Below, in pieces: positions 5,425 to 12,371 of a stretch of DNA of 12,371 nucleotides (position 1 is the stretch's first letter; each line of letters starts with the position of its first letter). The stretch lies in assembly GCA_021160985.1 (NCBI GenBank), contig JAGHBN010000145.1, forward strand, positions 1-12,371. Reading direction: 5' to 3'. The translations under genes and the position numbers were made by a program. Source of the stretch: Thermococcus sp. GTDB taxonomy: Archaea > Methanobacteriota_B > Thermococci > Thermococcales > Thermococcaceae. The notes beneath the pieces were generated by a model that was given only the letters and a program-made list of their open reading frames with translations, searched no databases and was not told the origin of the DNA.

Positions 5425-6585
5425 ATGCGACAGAAAGTGGTATGGTTCATACTCGGTGTCTTGGTTGGGAGCCTGTTCGTTGTCTCGGCGTATCCAACCG
5501 AAAACAATGTTCAGTACGTTGCTCCAGCGGTTCAGAAGATCCCGGGCAAGGACTACACAACCCTTCTCCTCTACACGCCCGATGGCCTTCCGCTGAACGT
5601 TAAAGAGGTTCAAAAAGCCGTTCAGGGGTTCGTTTTGAAGAGTGCCCCAAACGCCAAGTGGTATGTCTATGCTGTTCCAGAACTGCCAGAGGATGCTGTC
5701 ATTACGGGTTACGGCATTAAAGTAACGAAGGACGGAAGAGTGAACGTTCTTGTCCTGGCGACGAGAAAAGGTGTTCCAGCCAAGCCCCTTGAAATCAAGG
5801 ACAAACTTGTGAAATGGGGCAGAGAAAAGCCTCAGTTCAAGGAGGACATCCCCGTTGGAGGAAAAATAGGTGTTCCCGAGGGATGGAAGGTAAAGACCGT
5901 TGACAGCGCTGGGAACGTAAAAGTTTACAGCGGTGAGAGCGAACCCTACTGGCACAACTTTGGAAAACAGGAGCTTAGATACGATGACCCTCCGTACGGA
6001 AAGCTCTATGCCGAATTCTACATGTGGGGGCTTCGGAATGACAATGATCCGAGAACAGAAACGTTTGCCTGCACTAAAGACAGTGCGGGTCATGGGATAT
6101 ACAGGGTAACTCCGGGAATTCTGCTAAAAAGACATGGTGTCAGCGGGTATGGGGACTACAGGATACGGAAGGTCAAAATAACCCATAACTGGGGTGTTGA
6201 TCCCGCCCTTAAAGGGGAATTAGACGATATGGGCCCGGTTGGAGTCATTGACCGGTATCAAACAGTACCGATAAATGTCGGACCGGTCTCGTATCCCCTG
6301 GCAGTTGGGGGTTACAAAGTCTATGGAGATGCAATCGATCCTCCCGCAATATGGACTATAGACACTTTAGGAAGCGGGGGAGTGTATACCGAAACGTCAG
6401 AACATACTGTGGGGATCATGGTCGCCTCCAGTGGGGATGTTCTGGAGAGCGTTCTTCACGATGGAAACTGGCACGCGGTTATCAACGTCAAATTATGGGC
6501 TGAGTTTTCAGGAGATGAACACCTGATACCAACGGATATTCATCACGAGTGGACAGCCATGACTTGGTACGTTAAGGTTGGCTGA
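5425..6585 (+). CDS. Secreted protein of unknown function with Sec signal peptide
   Basis: I do not recognise this 386-residue protein. Residues 1-22 form a clear signal peptide: basic MRQK, a hydrophobic core VVWFILGVLVGSLF, and a likely cleavage site after VVSA (Ala 22). The mature part is rich in beta-type segments, Gly, Tyr and Trp, with one cysteine (216). A lysine-rich region (about 55-140) is followed by SEPYWHNFGK (172-181) and a second part that ends HHEWTAMTWYVKVG at the stop. No second transmembrane segment or surface anchor is seen, so it is probably exported or held on the surface by other proteins. ATG 5425 is preferred because it gives a classical signal peptide; an upstream in-frame ATG at 5398 would add MDNPLGGGR. 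It is more A/T-rich than the ribosomal genes beside it, has its own promoter and terminator, and splits rpl24e from ndk. Confidence 0.75.
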   Translation: MRQKVVWFILGVLVGSLFVVSAYPTENNVQYVAPAVQKIPGKDYTTLLLYTPDGLPLNVKEVQKAVQGFVLKSAPNAKWYVYAVPELPEDAVITGYGIKVTKDGRVNVLVLATRKGVPAKPLEIKDKLVKWGREKPQFKEDIPVGGKIGVPEGWKVKTVDSAGNVKVYSGESEPYWHNFGKQELRYDDPPYGKLYAEFYMWGLRNDNDPRTETFACTKDSAGHGIYRVTPGILLKRHGVSGYGDYRIRKVKITHNWGVDPALKGELDDMGPVGVIDRYQTVPINVGPVSYPLAVGGYKVYGDAIDPPAIWTIDTLGSGGVYTETSEHTVGIMVASSGDVLESVLHDGNWHAVINVKLWAEFSGDEHLIPTDIHHEWTAMTWYVKVG

Positions 6586-6602
6586 TTTTCTCTCTTTTCC
6601 TT
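6586..6602 (+). terminator. T-rich terminator after the secreted-protein gene
   Basis: A pyrimidine tract TTTTCTCTCTTTTCCTT follows the stop codon immediately. It resembles the tract after rpl24e. Confidence 0.5.
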
Positions 6603-6616
6603 CCATTCCAAAAAAC

Positions 6617-6624
6617 CTATTAAC
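6617..6624 (+). promoter_or_regulatory. Weak TATA box of ndk
   Basis: CTATTAAC after an A-rich stretch (6609-6615) is centred about 33 bases before the ndk ATG, matching the geometry of other promoters here, although the box is weak. Confidence 0.4.
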
Positions 6625-6653
6625 TGCGGTGCCAACTAACTCCGGTGTTTCCG

Positions 6654-7178
6654 ATGGCCGAGAATAAGATAGAGAGGACCCTCGTTATACTCAAGCCGGA
6701 CGCCGTTGTTCGTGGTTTGGTAGGCGAAATCATAAGCCGTTTTGAGAAGAAGGGCCTCAAAATTGTCGGAATGAAGATGATATGGATTGACCGCGAGCTG
6801 GCGGAGAAGCACTACGAGGAACACAAAGGGAAGCCCTTCTTTGAGCCCCTCATAGACTACATCACCAAGGCCCCGAGCGTCATCATGGTCGTCGAGGGGC
6901 GCTATGCAATAAGCGTCGTCAGGAAGATGGCCGGCGCCACCGACCCGAAGGACGCCGAGCCCGGAAGCATAAGGGGCGACTACGGCCTTGACGTTGGCGA
7001 TGCGATCTACAACGTTATACACGCCTCCGACAGCCCTGAGAGCGCCGAAAGAGAGATAAACCTCTACTTCAAGCCGGAGGAGCTCTACAGATACTGCAAA
7101 GCCGCTGACTGGTTCTACCACACACACGCAAAAGGAAAGAGGGAGTACCTCGACAGCATGAACTGCCTTGAGCGCTAA
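6654..7178 (+). CDS. ndk: Nucleoside diphosphate kinase
   Basis: Transfers the gamma phosphate from ATP to NDPs through a phosphohistidine. The active-site motif NVIHASDSPESAEREI (120-135) carries the catalytic His 123. TLVILKPDAV (9-18) contains the nucleotide-binding Lys 14, and SIRGDYG (105-111) is also conserved. At 174 residues it is longer than most bacterial enzymes, in line with archaeal forms that have an insertion in the middle. ATG 6654 is chosen over the GTG at 6645 because GGTG (6644-6647) is its ribosome binding site. Ndk usually sits with rps28e, rpl24e and the aIF5B gene in Thermococcales. Its stop overlaps the stop of the opposing membrane-protein gene by 3 bases of shared sequence. 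Confidence 0.96.
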   Translation: MAENKIERTLVILKPDAVVRGLVGEIISRFEKKGLKIVGMKMIWIDRELAEKHYEEHKGKPFFEPLIDYITKAPSVIMVVEGRYAISVVRKMAGATDPKDAEPGSIRGDYGLDVGDAIYNVIHASDSPESAEREINLYFKPEELYRYCKAADWFYHTHAKGKREYLDSMNCLER

Positions 7179-7993
7179 ACTCTCACGTCAAGTTTTTTCT
7201 TCCTTTTCCTGAGGAACTCTCTGTACTCTTCTGCAAGTTCAGGGCACGGAATAGATTGTCTTTTCGTGAGTAGTGATGCTACGACAATAGAGGAAACAAG
7301 GGCTATTGCCAGACCCACGGCGATGGTGATGTCCCCAGGAGGCAGTAGGGCGGTAAGGATGGGCAGCAGGGAAACAAGGAATATTGCCGCTCTCCTTGGC
7401 CGGGAGGGCTTTTTGATACGCCCCAGACACTCCACGAGCTCCTTGGCCTTAGGGAACTCTTTGAGAGCTCTCCCCCCGACGAGGATTGTGCCCTCAACCC
7501 TTGCGCTCATGAGGCTGTCGTCGTCCGTCAGACAGTCCCCCACCTCCGGCGGGCAGGGCCTCACGTTCAGCCCTCTTAGGGGATTTCTGAGGGACATAGC
7601 CACCATCACGCCGATTAAGACGAGTCCCACCACAATAAACCCCGGCCAGTACTGGGCCGCAAGGGCAATTCCAAAGGAAGTATATGGAAGCGAAGTAACG
7701 CTTATTTGAATGAAATCGTCTATTCTCAGACCTTTCCTCGTCCTGAGGGACACGTAAGCCATGGCTATGATTAACCCCAGGAACAGTTCAAGCCCTACAA
7801 GGGATTCCGGGGAAAATCCCTCTATTGAAACGTTCTTTCCGATGAAAGTCTGCCCCTCTATGAGGGCAAATCCATAGGTTACGATCGGGACTCCCATGAG
7901 GGCGATCAGAACTTCGCTGGCCTTTCCGAGCAGCTTTCCGATGATGAGGGCCGCAGGAATTCCTATAATCACTCCCATTACAAGCGCTATCAT
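7175..7993 (-). CDS. Polytopic membrane protein of unknown function
   Basis: A 272-residue protein that I cannot assign to a family. About seven hydrophobic segments are visible, near residues 2-18, 26-45, 65-84, 97-113, 117-134, 200-217 and 221-242. A soluble segment of about 65 residues (135-199) separates the fifth and sixth. It includes PCPPEVGDC (146-154) and EGTILVGGRALKEFPKAKE. The C-terminal tail is very basic (REFLRKRKKKLDVRV) and so probably cytoplasmic. GGTGG (7998-8002, minus strand) is the ribosome binding site. It is divergent from the thioredoxin-fold gene and convergent with ndk, with overlapping stop codons. A partnership with the divergent gene is possible but only inferred from position. 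Confidence 0.75.
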   Translation of the reverse strand: MIALVMGVIIGIPAALIIGKLLGKASEVLIALMGVPIVTYGFALIEGQTFIGKNVSIEGFSPESLVGLELFLGLIIAMAYVSLRTRKGLRIDDFIQISVTSLPYTSFGIALAAQYWPGFIVVGLVLIGVMVAMSLRNPLRGLNVRPCPPEVGDCLTDDDSLMSARVEGTILVGGRALKEFPKAKELVECLGRIKKPSRPRRAAIFLVSLLPILTALLPPGDITIAVGLAIALVSSIVVASLLTKRQSIPCPELAEEYREFLRKRKKKLDVRV

Positions 7994-8022
7994 TCAACCA
8001 CCGGAAACAGTTACTATGTCCA

Positions 8023-8030
8023 TTTTTAAT
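8023..8030 (-). promoter_or_regulatory. TATA-like box of the membrane-protein gene
   Basis: On the minus strand ATTAAAAA is centred about 34 bases before the ATG, with GGTGG between. It lies in the 96-base divergent region shared with the opposite gene. Confidence 0.45.
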
Positions 8031-8051
8031 TTTTGTGATTCTTCGGAAAAG

Positions 8052-8059
8052 CATAAAAA
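8052..8059 (+). promoter_or_regulatory. TATA box of the thioredoxin-fold gene
   Basis: CATAAAAA after GGAAAAG is centred about 35 bases before ATG 8090. It is only 22 bases from the opposing TATA box, so the two promoters may compete or be controlled together. Confidence 0.5.
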
Positions 8060-8089
8060 GGAGCGGACGAACTGTCTCCGGTGGGTAAA

Positions 8090-8947
8090 ATGAAAAAGAG
8101 CCGGGCAATACTCGCGGGGCTCCTAGTCCTAATGGTGGTGTCCTCGCTCTGCATTGATTCTAAAGCACCGAACTCATCCTCCACGACTTCTTCACGGAGT
8201 GAGGGTGTCCCAGGTACCACGTCCTCCCATACGTACTCCCAGTCGCAAACATCCTCCTCGAGTTCAACGACCACAAGTAGTCCGTGTCAGGCATGTGAAA
8301 TAGGATACAATGACACCCAGAACGGAACGTCGGAGGAGCCAGATGGGGGCCAGGATAATACCAGCACCGCTACACCAAGCGCTGATAGTGGTGTAAACGA
8401 GACTTCTTCCGAGTCCCCGGGTTCCACGAGCACCTCATCAACAGACAACACCACCTCGCAGGATGAGGCCTCTCAGAATTCGACTCAGAACACGACTGTT
8501 GTGCAGCTTCCGCACCCATTCCCGGAGTACAGGCTTCCGCTTGATGATTCCCTGATAAGGTTCTATATCTACGGTTCCGGGAGCTGCTGTAAGTGCAAAA
8601 GGCTGATTGCGTTCATCAACGAGACCTACGGACCAGAAAGTATCGTCAGGTTTTACGATTTCAAAAGCGGAGAAAACGGTACCCTGATCGTGAATTCCCT
8701 AATAGGGGAGCACAAAGACATGCTGATGCTTCCAATAACAGGGGTATTCTACAACGGCACTCTCGTGGCCGTGATCAGTGGCTATACCGAGCCCTACGAT
8801 GTGGAGGGGCGGATAAAAATCGCCCTGAAGCATCAGGTAGTGATTCTCGTTGGATACGGCGGGGAAATGCACTATATCGGAAACGATAAGAAGAGGGCTG
8901 AGCTTGAGTCTTTGTTCCTCTACAACAGGCTCCCCTCCGGGGGCTGA
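8090..8947 (+). CDS. Surface-anchored thioredoxin-fold protein with Ser/Thr/Asn-rich linker
   Basis: A 285-residue protein in three parts. Residues 1-21 are a signal sequence (MKKSR, then a hydrophobic core) ending VVSSLC. Cys 21 could be a lipoprotein anchor, but Leu at -1 departs from the usual G/A/S. Residues 24-137 are a low-complexity linker rich in Ser, Thr and Asn with seven N-x-S/T sequons and an isolated CQAC (66-69). Residues 155-250 resemble a thioredoxin/glutaredoxin-like domain: IRFYIYGSGSCCKCKRL has CCKC (166-169) at the CxxC position, and LPITGVFYNGTLV (214-226) resembles the cis-proline loop. Three more sequons lie in the domain. An extracytoplasmic disulfide or thiol role is inferred. 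GGTGG (8080-8084) sets the start at ATG 8090, not GTG 8081. It stands divergent from a membrane protein and upstream of infB. Confidence 0.75.
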   Translation: MKKSRAILAGLLVLMVVSSLCIDSKAPNSSSTTSSRSEGVPGTTSSHTYSQSQTSSSSSTTTSSPCQACEIGYNDTQNGTSEEPDGGQDNTSTATPSADSGVNETSSESPGSTSTSSTDNTTSQDEASQNSTQNTTVVQLPHPFPEYRLPLDDSLIRFYIYGSGSCCKCKRLIAFINETYGPESIVRFYDFKSGENGTLIVNSLIGEHKDMLMLPITGVFYNGTLVAVISGYTEPYDVEGRIKIALKHQVVILVGYGGEMHYIGNDKKRAELESLFLYNRLPSGG

Positions 8948-8962
8948 TTTTTCTTCCCTTTT
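8948..8962 (+). terminator. T-rich terminator after the thioredoxin-fold gene
   Basis: TTTTTCTTCCCTTTT begins directly after the stop codon and precedes the infB promoter. Confidence 0.5.
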
Positions 8963-8969
8963 GAGAACC

Positions 8970-8977
8970 TTTAAAAA
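8970..8977 (+). promoter_or_regulatory. TATA box of infB
   Basis: TTTAAAAA after GAGAACC is centred about 35 bases before the ATG at 9009, with GGTGA at 8998-9002. This gives infB its own transcription start, separate from the rest of the translation cluster. Confidence 0.55.
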
Positions 8978-9008
8978 TTGAGCTCCGAGTTGTTATTGGT
9001 GAAGAAAA

Positions 9009-10805
9009 ATGACCAAGAGAATTAGGCAGCCCATCATAGCGGTTCTCGGGCACGTGGATCACGGAAAGACTACTTTGCTTGATAGGATAAGAAATACTAA
9101 TGTTGCAAGTAAAGAAGCGGGCGGAATAACCCAGCACATCGGCGCAACGGAAGTCCCAATTGACGTCGTCAAGCAGTTAGCCGGCCCGCTCATCAAGATA
9201 TGGAAGGGCGAGATAAAGCTTCCCGGGCTTCTTTTCATAGACACACCCGGTCACGAAGCATTCACGAGTCTGCGCGCGAGGGGAGGTAGCTTAGCCGATT
9301 TAGCAGTTCTCGTCGTGGACATCAACGAGGGCTTCCAGCCCCAGACGATAGAGAGCATCGAGATACTGAGGCGTTACCGGACGCCCTTCATAGTCGCCGC
9401 CAACAAGATAGACAGGATAAAGGGCTGGAAGGTCGAGGAGGACGAGCCCTTCCTCGTGAACATCAAGAAGCAGGATCAGAGGGCAGTTCAGGAGCTAGAG
9501 ACCAAGCTATGGGAGCTCATCGGGAAGTTCTACGAGCTCGGCTTCCAGGCGAACCGCTTTGACCGCGTCCAGGACTTCACGCGCGAGCTGGCCATAGTCC
9601 CGATTTCGGCCAAATACGGCATCGGTGTCCCTGAACTCCTCGTGCTCATAGCGGGTCTCAGCCAGAAGTACCTTGAGCAGAAGCTCAAGATCGAGGTCGA
9701 GGGACCGGCGCGCGGAACAATCCTTGAGGTTCGCGAGGAGGTCGGCCTTGGAACGACCATAGACGTCATCATCTACGATGGAACCCTGAGGAAGGATGAC
9801 ACGATAGTCGTCGGCGGAAAGGACAAAGCCATTGTCACCAAAATCCGCGCACTCCTCAAGCCGAAGCCCCTCGACGAGATTCGCGACCCGAGGTTCCGCT
9901 TCGACCAGGTTGATGAGGTAACTGCCGCGGCGGGTGTCAAGATAGCCGCCCCCGCCCTTGAGGAGGCCCTGGCCGGTTCTCCTGTCATAGCGGCCCGCTC
10001 CGAGGAGGAGATAGAGAAGGCCAAGCAGGAAATTCTGGGCCAGATACAGAGCGTCGTCATAAGCACGGGCAAGATAGGCGTCATCGTCAAGGCCGACACC
10101 CTCGGTTCGCTTGAGGCCCTCAGCAAGGAGCTCCAGGAGAAGAACATTCCAATAAGGAAGGCCGACGTCGGCAACATCAGCAAGACCGACGTCATGGAAG
10201 CTCTGAGCGTCCGCGAGGAGGAGCCGAAGTACGGCGTCGTCCTTGGCTTCAACGTCAAGGTCAATGAGGATGCTGGGGAGGTCGCCAAGGCCAAGGGAGT
10301 GCCGATTTTCGTGGGCAGCATCATCTACAAGCTCATCGAGGACTACGAGGCCTGGGTCAAGGCGGAAGAGGAGAAGAAGAAGCGCGAACTACTCAAGAAC
10401 GTCACCTTCCCGGGAGTCATAAGGCTCTATCCCGACGAGCGCTACGTCTTCAGGAGGAGTAAGCCAGCTATAGTGGGTGTCGAGGTGCTTGAGGGTAGGA
10501 TAAGGCCGGGAGTTGCCCTGATCAAGGAGACCGGTGAGAAGGTAGGCGTCATAAAGTCGATCAAGAACAAGAACGACTTCGTGCAGGAAGCGAAGAAGGG
10601 CGACGCCGTTGCGATAGCGATTGAAGGGGCCATCGTCGGCAGGCACATCCACCCTGGAGAGACACTCTACGTCGACCTGAGCAAGAACGACGTCATAATA
10701 CTCGCCAAGCAGCTCAAGAACGAGCTTGAGGAGACCGACATAAAGGCCCTCAAGATGACGGCAAAGGTTAAGGCGAAGCAGGATCCGTTCTGGAAGGCGG
10801 TTTAA
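9009..10805 (+). CDS. infB: Translation initiation factor aIF5B (aIF-2), ribosome-dependent GTPase
   Basis: Promotes joining of the ribosomal subunits, as bacterial IF2 and eukaryotic eIF5B do. At 598 residues it is full length for an archaeal aIF5B. GTPase motifs are intact: G1 GHVDHGKT (14-21), G2 GGITQHIG (38-45), G3 DTPGHE (78-83), G4 NKID (132-135) and G5 SAK (200-202). Domain II starts near residue 228 (GPARGTILEVREEVGLG), domain III covers about 340-450, and the C-terminal beta-barrel domain IV ends at a helix after residue 560. Inteins are known in aIF5B of several Thermococcales; none is present here. The start is set by GGTGA six bases upstream. It ends 12 bases from the convergent ATPase gene. 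Confidence 0.97.
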   Translation: MTKRIRQPIIAVLGHVDHGKTTLLDRIRNTNVASKEAGGITQHIGATEVPIDVVKQLAGPLIKIWKGEIKLPGLLFIDTPGHEAFTSLRARGGSLADLAVLVVDINEGFQPQTIESIEILRRYRTPFIVAANKIDRIKGWKVEEDEPFLVNIKKQDQRAVQELETKLWELIGKFYELGFQANRFDRVQDFTRELAIVPISAKYGIGVPELLVLIAGLSQKYLEQKLKIEVEGPARGTILEVREEVGLGTTIDVIIYDGTLRKDDTIVVGGKDKAIVTKIRALLKPKPLDEIRDPRFRFDQVDEVTAAAGVKIAAPALEEALAGSPVIAARSEEEIEKAKQEILGQIQSVVISTGKIGVIVKADTLGSLEALSKELQEKNIPIRKADVGNISKTDVMEALSVREEEPKYGVVLGFNVKVNEDAGEVAKAKGVPIFVGSIIYKLIEDYEAWVKAEEEKKKRELLKNVTFPGVIRLYPDERYVFRRSKPAIVGVEVLEGRIRPGVALIKETGEKVGVIKSIKNKNDFVQEAKKGDAVAIAIEGAIVGRHIHPGETLYVDLSKNDVIILAKQLKNELEETDIKALKMTAKVKAKQDPFWKAV

Positions 10806-10817
10806 TTTCTCGAACGC

Positions 10818-12191
10818 TTATCCATTTTCTTCCTGCATCAGCCTGCTAAAGTCCCTCAACTCCCAGACAAGCCATCTTTCTCCCCGTATTTCATCCTCGC
10901 CTTTGATGTTCTTAGCTACAATTCCATAGCTCTTCTCCCAGCCGTCAAGCCCAACGAGCTCGGCCTTTCTTTCAAGGTCTTTTAAAATGCCTTTGGCTTC
11001 TCTCTTATCCAGCTCTTTCCACTTAACCTCAACCAGCAAAGCCTTCTTCTCCCGTTCGTTCAGAGCAAGCAAATCAATCTCCTCGTTCTTGTGCCACCAG
11101 CGGCCGATTTTAGTAAACCTGAAGGGAAGCTTTCCAACCCTGTTCAGCTCCCTTAAAAACTGCTCCGCCACTTTCTCAAAGACGAAGCCGAGGTAGCGGT
11201 TGTATTCCTCCTCAAAGTTCTCGATGTAGCCGAAATCGAAGAGCTGGGAGCGGTTGGGGTAGATGAAGCGGAACCAGAAGGTGAAGTAGAGGTCGCTTAG
11301 ATAATAGCGGGCGTTCCTTCTTCTCTCTGGCTCCCCCACGGGGTGCCTCTCCTCGACGATGTGGAGCGTCTGGAGGTTGCTGAGGTATTGCGAGACCGTC
11401 GAGTTCGGAAGGCCCGTAAAGCCCACTATCTCGCCGAACCTCGTCTTCCCAAAGGCTATCGCTTTGAGTATCGCGAAGTAGCGCGCCGGCTCCCTTAGCT
11501 CGCTCCTGAGGAGGAATTCAGCCTCGTCAAAGAGGGGCTTGTTTGGCTGGAAAACCTCCTCAAGCCTTTCGCCCGCCCTAAGCCTGAAGCGAACCTCCTC
11601 AATGTATGCCGGTATCCCATCGGTTATGCCATAAATCCTCACGAGTTCCTCCCACCCCTTCTCCGGGAAGAACTCTTTCAGGTGGAAGAAGCTCAGGGGG
11701 TTGAGCTTCATAGAAAGCGTCCTCCTACCGTAGAGCGGGCTCTTATAGTTGAGAACATGGCTTTCCATAACGCTTATTGAAGAGCCGGTTAGAACGAGTT
11801 TGAGGTCTTTCACTCCGTCCCAGATCTTTTGGAACTTCGAGACTACAGCTCTGTTGGACTTTATCAGGTTTGGGAACTCGTCTATTATGACAATGGCTCC
11901 AGAGCCGTCGAGCAGCTCAAAGAGCTCTTCCCACGAGAGCTCGGCCTTCGCTATGACCGGATTTCCCAAGGCCCTCGCCACTAAGCTCCTAAAAGCCCGA
12001 AGGTTTTCCTCCTCTAGGGTCTCCTCTGCGAAGAAGTAGATGTGTTTGAGCCCTTTCACGGACTTTTTGACCAGTGCAGTCTTTCCAATCCTCCTGCGCC
12101 CGTAAACTATTATGAGCTCTTTCCTGTTGCTTGAGTAGGCCTTTCTGAGTGCCTCAAGTTCTTCCACCCTGTTCACAAATAGTTCGCTCAT
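10818..12191 (-). CDS. Archaeal ATPase_2/DUF234 P-loop ATPase
   Basis: A 457-residue STAND-like archaeal ATPase. Start motif FVNRVEELEALRKAY (5-19) is typical for the family. Walker A is GRRRIGKT (31-38), Walker B AIVIIDE (99-105), with TGSS at 135-138. A winged-helix segment (about 235-285, with GLPNSTVSQYLSNL) is followed by a DUF234-like C terminus. That part has EEIDLLAL (370-377) and LLVEVKW (385-391), giving an intact PD-(D/E)XK-like set of Asp 373, Glu 388 and Lys 390. DNA contact and possible nuclease activity are inferred from these motifs; the biological role is unknown. The TATA box is about 28 bases before ATG, so the mRNA is likely leaderless. It differs from the ATPase at 1035-2345, whose equivalent triad is degraded. 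Confidence 0.87.
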   Translation of the reverse strand: MSELFVNRVEELEALRKAYSSNRKELIIVYGRRRIGKTALVKKSVKGLKHIYFFAEETLEEENLRAFRSLVARALGNPVIAKAELSWEELFELLDGSGAIVIIDEFPNLIKSNRAVVSKFQKIWDGVKDLKLVLTGSSISVMESHVLNYKSPLYGRRTLSMKLNPLSFFHLKEFFPEKGWEELVRIYGITDGIPAYIEEVRFRLRAGERLEEVFQPNKPLFDEAEFLLRSELREPARYFAILKAIAFGKTRFGEIVGFTGLPNSTVSQYLSNLQTLHIVEERHPVGEPERRRNARYYLSDLYFTFWFRFIYPNRSQLFDFGYIENFEEEYNRYLGFVFEKVAEQFLRELNRVGKLPFRFTKIGRWWHKNEEIDLLALNEREKKALLVEVKWKELDKREAKGILKDLERKAELVGLDGWEKSYGIVAKNIKGEDEIRGERWLVWELRDFSRLMQEENG

Positions 12192-12214
12192 GATTATGAT
12201 AATCGTGTATGAAC

Positions 12215-12222
12215 TATTTAAA
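12215..12222 (-). promoter_or_regulatory. TATA box of the ATPase_2/DUF234 gene, overlapping the upstream stop codon
   Basis: On the minus strand TTTAAATA contains the TAA stop (12218-12220) of the methyltransferase gene. It lies 24-31 bases before the ATPase ATG, predicting a leaderless transcript. Confidence 0.6.
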
Positions 12223-12371
12223 ACTTTCTAACAAGTTCAACCACCGCCTCAACATGCGGCGTGTGCGGGAACATATCAATCAAAATTGCATCCTCTATCC
12301 TGTAGGCCTTCCTCAGGTGGTTCTCGTAGTCAAGTTTGAATGCCTTTGGATTGCAGGAGACATAAACGATC
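12218..12371 (-). CDS. TrmA/RlmD-family m5U methyltransferase, 5' partial (C-terminal 50 codons)
   Basis: The minus strand is open from the window end to TAA at 12218-12220. The fragment holds two hallmark motifs of SAM-dependent RNA uracil-5 methyltransferases: YVSCNP, whose Cys (fragment residue 6) is the catalytic nucleophile, and DMFPHTPHVEAV (32-43), whose Glu 41 matches the general base. In E. coli RlmD these correspond to Cys389 and Glu424. Thermococcales encode related enzymes for U54 of tRNA and for 23S rRNA. The fragment is too short to say which this is. The N-terminal part, where a TRAM domain or cluster-binding cysteines might lie, is outside the window. Confidence 0.85.
   Translation of the reverse strand, partial: IVYVSCNPKAFKLDYENHLRKAYRIEDAILIDMFPHTPHVEAVVELVRKF

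Noticed and set aside
5371..6093. A 240-codon open frame on the minus strand opposite the secreted-protein gene
   Set aside because: It lies fully opposite a gene with a signal peptide, promoter and ribosome binding site. Its own sequence shows no family motif and no minus-strand ribosome binding site was evident.
9773..10324. Long minus-strand open frame inside infB
   Set aside because: Composition rich in Ser, Thr, Leu and Arg with no motif is typical of the antisense of a high-GC gene. The aIF5B domains on the plus strand are unbroken.
9009..10805. Possible intein in aIF5B
   Set aside because: All five GTPase motifs are in normal spacing and total length is 598 residues, so no insertion is present.
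1..12371. tRNA or rRNA genes, CRISPR arrays, insertion sequences, replication origin
   Set aside because: No cloverleaf with a GTTC-type arm, no regularly spaced repeats, no transposase motifs and no origin-type repeat clusters were seen on either strand.

Overview
This window looks like a chromosomal segment of a hyperthermophilic euryarchaeon of the order Thermococcales, most likely a Thermococcus. The evidence is the ribosomal and translation set L7Ae, S28e, L24e, Ndk and aIF5B in that order, purine-rich TATA-type promoters with BRE-like elements, GGTGA-type ribosome binding sites about 6 bases before ATG, and proteins rich in K, E, R and I. Species cannot be named from sequence alone. The assignment rests on family recognition, not on a search.

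Layout. Bases 1-933 hold the 3' part of a sulfonucleotide-reductase-like protein fused to a two-cluster ferredoxin domain. Next come an AAA_14/DUF4143 ATPase (1035-2345), an HVO_0476-type zinc ribbon protein (2379-2993) and a non-coding stretch (2994-3180) with a candidate box C/D guide RNA. A KaiC-like/V4R protein with a damaged P-loop (3181-4362) follows. The translation block is rpl7ae, rps28e, rpl24e, ndk and infB. It is interrupted twice: by a secreted protein of unknown function (5425-6585), and by a divergent pair made of a polytopic membrane protein (7175-7993, minus) and a probable surface-anchored thioredoxin-fold protein (8090-8947, plus). The right end is on the minus strand: an ATPase_2/DUF234 ATPase (10818-12191) and the last 50 codons of a TrmA/RlmD-family m5U methyltransferase (12218-12371).

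How the parts fit. L7Ae, S28e, L24e and aIF5B serve ribosome structure and subunit joining. Ndk supplies GTP and other NTPs. L7Ae is also the k-turn binding core protein of box C/D RNPs, which makes the candidate C/D RNA 1.4 kb upstream and the GATGA repeats in the rpl7ae leader worth a look. The inserted genes encode envelope proteins and look like accessory cargo in a conserved backbone.

Promoters are unusually readable. In seven genes a TATA-like box is centred about 33-39 bases before ATG, with a GGTG- or GGGG-type ribosome binding site between. In both ATPase genes it is centred about 28 bases before ATG, as expected for leaderless mRNAs. Several starts were moved downstream on this basis. 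No tRNA, rRNA, CRISPR array, intein or transposase was seen.
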